From Pseudomonadota bacterium (lineage in GTDB: Bacteria; Pseudomonadota; Alphaproteobacteria; Rhizobiales; Beijerinckiaceae), in the NCBI GenBank assembly GCA_028876585.1, contig JAGWRL010000074.1:1-10567 (forward strand): DNA of 10,567 nt. The letters are read 5' to 3'. Shown here in pieces: positions 8,834-10,567 of this stretch. Made by a program: the position numbers and the translations under genes. The notes under the pieces are model-generated. The model saw only the letters and a list, made by a program, of their open reading frames with translations, made no database searches and was not told where the DNA came from. The stretch's first letter is position 1. Each line of letters starts with the position of its first letter.

Positions 8834-9916
8834 TCAGCCGCTCAATCCGCCCGCCAGCGTCGGGATCTCCAGCGGCCTGAAGCCGTAATGGCGGATCCAG
8901 CGCAGGTCGCCGTCGAACAGGTCGCGCAGGTCCGGCAGGCCGTATTTGAGCATGGCGATGCGGTCGAGGCCCATGCCCCAGGCAAAGCCCTGATATTCGT
9001 CGGGGTCGATGCCGCAATTTCTCAGCACATTGGCGTGCACCATGCCGCAGCCCAGAATCTCCAGCCAGTCCTCGCCTTCGCCGAAGCGGATTTCGCCCCC
9101 CTGACGGCGGCACTGGATGTCGACCTCGACCGAGGGCGAGGTGAAGGGGAAGAAACTTGGCCGGAAGCGCATCTTGACGTCGCGCACCTCGAAGAACGCC
9201 TTGCAGAATTCCTCCAGCAGCCATTTCAGGTTGCCAAGGTTGGCGGACTTGTCGATCACCAGCCCCTCGACCTGATGGAACTGCGGCGTATGGGTCTGGT
9301 CGAAATCGGTGCGGTAGGTGCGGCCCGGACAGATCACCCGGATCGGCGGCTTCTGCGTCAGCATGGTGCGCACCTGCACCGGGCTGGTGTGGGTGCGCAG
9401 CAGCTTGCGCTCGCCGTTGGCGTCGGGCGCGAAGAAGAACGTGTCGTGCATTTCGCGCGCGGGGTGGCCGGGCGGGAAGTTCAGTCTGGTGAAATTGTAA
9501 TCGTCGGACTCGATGTCCGGCCCCTCGGCGACGGCGAAGCCCATGTCGGCGAAGATCGCAGTCACCTCGTCGAACACCTGGGAGATCGGGTGGATGCGGC
9601 CGGTCTCGATCCCCGCGGGGCGGACGGGAAGCGTCACGTCGAGGCTTTGCGCCTTCAACCGCGCTTCGAGCGCGGCCGCCTTCAAGAGCGCGCGACGCTG
9701 GCCGAGCGCCTCGCCCACCTCGTCCTTCAGCGCGTTGATCGCCGCGCCGGCGCCGCGTCGCTCGTCCGGCGACATCTTGCCGAGCGTCGCCAGCAGCGCC
9801 GAGATCGAGCCTTTCTTGCCAAGCGCCGCGACGCGCACGCCTTCCAGCGCCGCCTCGTCCGGCGCGGCGGCGATGGCGGCCAGAATTTCGTCACGCATGG
9901 CGGAATGGTCGGACAT
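8834..9916 (-). CDS. pheS: Phenylalanine-tRNA ligase alpha subunit
   Basis: Catalytic alpha subunit of the cytoplasmic alpha2-beta2 enzyme (EC 6.1.1.20) that charges tRNA-Phe with phenylalanine using ATP. All 360 residues are consistent with the family. Residues 1-90 form the N-terminal helical tRNA-binding arm. The class II catalytic domain contains [12 protein letters not shown] at 106-117, [20 protein letters not shown] at 139-158, [12 protein letters not shown] at 172-183, motif 2 around [18 protein letters not shown] at 198-215, and motif 3 [13 protein letters not shown] at 311-323. After LRW (338-340) comes a 20-residue tail ending LAGGLSG, as in other alphaproteobacterial PheS. The ATG at 9916 has only a weak SD, and a second in-frame ATG (residue 7, at 9898) is possible. 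Order rpmI-rplT-pheS is classical; pheT, usually next, is not in the window, where the Gly-rich gene follows in opposite orientation. Confidence 0.97.
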   Translation of the reverse strand: MSDHSAMRDEILAAIAAAPDEAALEGVRVAALGKKGSISALLATLGKMSPDERRGAGAAINALKDEVGEALGQRRALLKAAALEARLKAQSLDVTLPVRPAGIETGRIHPISQVFDEVTAIFADMGFAVAEGPDIESDDYNFTRLNFPPGHPAREMHDTFFFAPDANGERKLLRTHTSPVQVRTMLTQKPPIRVICPGRTYRTDFDQTHTPQFHQVEGLVIDKSANLGNLKWLLEEFCKAFFEVRDVKMRFRPSFFPFTSPSVEVDIQCRRQGGEIRFGEGEDWLEILGCGMVHANVLRNCGIDPDEYQGFAWGMGLDRIAMLKYGLPDLRDLFDGDLRWIRHYGFRPLEIPTLAGGLSG

Positions 9917-9963
9917 GGCTCGCTTGAGGTGCTGACGCGACTAAAGCTCTGCGGCCCGCCGTC

Positions 9964-9986
9964 CCCTCCCCCCTTGTGGGGGAGGG
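9964..9986. repeat. GC-rich hairpin in the rplT-pheS gap
   Basis: CCCTCCCCC at 9964-9972 pairs perfectly with GGGGGAGGG at 9978-9986 around a five-base loop. This form of C-run/G-run palindrome is common between genes in GC-rich alphaproteobacteria. On the transcribed (minus) strand it sits 48 bp ahead of pheS and could attenuate or stabilise the operon transcript. No leader peptide rich in Phe codons is evident. Confidence 0.5.
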
Positions 9987-9995
9987 ATAGGGAGG

Positions 9996-10025
9996 GGGGC
10001 GCCTCCGAGTGGGGCGCCTCCGGTC
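9996..10025. repeat. 15-bp tandem duplication in the rplT-pheS gap
   Basis: GGGGCGCCTCCG occurs at 9996-10007 and again at 10011-10022, giving a 15-bp tandem unit with the last bases diverged. It lies between the GC-rich hairpin and the end of rplT. Confidence 0.5.
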
Positions 10026-10031
10026 GCAGCC

Positions 10032-10397
10032 TTACGCTGCTTTGGGCAGGTGGCCCTTGGCCTTCTCGACGATGGCGGCGAAGGCCGCCGGCTCGGTGAT
10101 GGCGAGGTCGGACAACACCTTGCGATCCACTTCGATCCCGGCGCTGATCAGGCCGGAAATGAAGCGCGAATAGGTCAGGCCGTGCTCACGCACCGCCGCG
10201 TTGATGCGCTGAATCCACAGGGCGCGGAACTCGCGCTTGCGATTCTTGCGGTCGCGGTAGGCGTATTGCAGCGACTTGTCGACCGCGGCCTTGGCGGCGC
10301 GGATGGTGTTCTTGCGGCGGCCGAAGAAGCCTTTGGCGGCCTTGAGGACTTTTTTGTGTTTGGCGTGGGCGGTTACGCCGCGTTTGACGCGAGCCAT
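10032..10397 (-). CDS. rplT: 50S ribosomal protein L20
   Basis: Large-subunit protein L20, an early 23S rRNA-binding assembly protein. The 121 residues fit the family. The basic N-terminal extension [19 protein letters not shown] is at 1-19, followed by [14 protein letters not shown] at 23-36, [20 protein letters not shown] at 45-64, [18 protein letters not shown] at 66-83 and DRKVLSDLA at 91-99. The ATG at 10397 has GGAG nine bases upstream in the 25-bp gap after rpmI. In many bacteria L20 represses its own operon through the rpmI leader, which would lie beyond the right edge. Confidence 0.98.
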   Translation of the reverse strand: MARVKRGVTAHAKHKKVLKAAKGFFGRRKNTIRAAKAAVDKSLQYAYRDRKNRKREFRALWIQRINAAVREHGLTYSRFISGLISAGIEVDRKVLSDLAITEPAAFAAIVEKAKGHLPKAA

Positions 10398-10422
10398 GGT
10401 TCAAAACTCCGGGAAAAAGGGG

Positions 10423-10567
10423 TCAGCCGTTCGGCAGGAAGTACTTCTTGACGTTGTCGCCGTCGGTCTTGAACAGCACATTGGTGCCACGCAGATTGCG
10501 GATCTGCTTGGTGGTGCGCTTGATCATGCCGTGGCGCTTGCCTGCGTGGGCGTAGACGACCTTGCCG
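10423..10567 (-). CDS. rpmI: 50S ribosomal protein L35, C-terminal part (cut by right edge)
   Basis: The last 47 residues of L35 are visible, ending at TGA 10423-10425: [20 protein letters not shown], then [18 protein letters not shown], then VKKYFLPNG. This is the characteristic conserved core and C-terminus of the roughly 66-residue protein. The first 19 or so residues lie beyond the window. It is followed 25 bp later by rplT on the same strand. Confidence 0.97.
   Translation of the reverse strand, partial: GKVVYAHAGKRHGMIKRTTKQIRNLRGTNVLFKTDGDNVKKYFLPNG

Noticed and set aside
8405..10099. A 564-codon plus-strand frame across the repeat gene and opposite pheS
   Set aside because: It is an alternative frame of the GGC repeats joined to the antisense of pheS. 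The composition is arginine-rich and no family is recognised.

Overview
This is a roughly 10.6 kb piece of a GC-rich chromosome, most likely from an alphaproteobacterium of the order Hyphomicrobiales (Rhizobiales). The inference rests on the base composition, a membrane-bound cytochrome c urate oxidase (PuuD), a PheS with an alphaproteobacterial-type C-terminal tail, and IS21 relics that resemble rhizobial or methylotroph copies. I cannot name a genus.

Layout. (1) 1-641, minus: N-terminal part of a chromate transporter (chrA) running off the left edge. (2) About 803-2947: an insertion-sequence graveyard. It holds the left end and istA 5' fragment of one IS21-family element. Next comes an antisense scrap of a CusA/CzcA-type heavy-metal RND pump. 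Last is a second, unrelated IS21-family element collapsed by at least three deletions into an istA'-istA''-istB' fusion that still keeps its right-end repeats. (3) 2948-3200: non-coding, with short repeats. (4) 3201-5565, minus: a tight operon read DUF1993 -> RidA family -> AMP nucleosidase (amn). (5) 5566-5722: divergent regulatory region. (6) 5723-8200, plus: puuD followed 9 bp later by an M20-family amidohydrolase (allantoate amidohydrolase type). (7) 8364-8768, plus: a secreted Gly/His/Tyr-rich repeat protein with its own promoter-like region and strong ribosome binding site. (8) 8834-10567, minus: the conserved translation operon rpmI-rplT-pheS, with rpmI cut by the right edge.

How the genes fit together. 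The two divergent operons in the middle form a purine-breakdown locus. Amn releases adenine and ribose 5-phosphate from AMP. After deamination and oxidation (enzymes not in the window), urate is oxidised by PuuD, which passes electrons to its own haem c domain. The ring-opened product, allantoate, is a likely substrate of the M20 hydrolase, which releases ammonia. RidA proteins remove reactive enamine/imine intermediates. DUF1993 has no known role, and its place as first gene of the amn operon is the most useful functional hint here.

I did not find a convincing wholly new system. The items most worth a second look are the DUF1993-RidA-Amn module facing puuD-allC, the HGGGx-repeat secreted protein, and the two IS21 relics with their exactly periodic terminal repeats.
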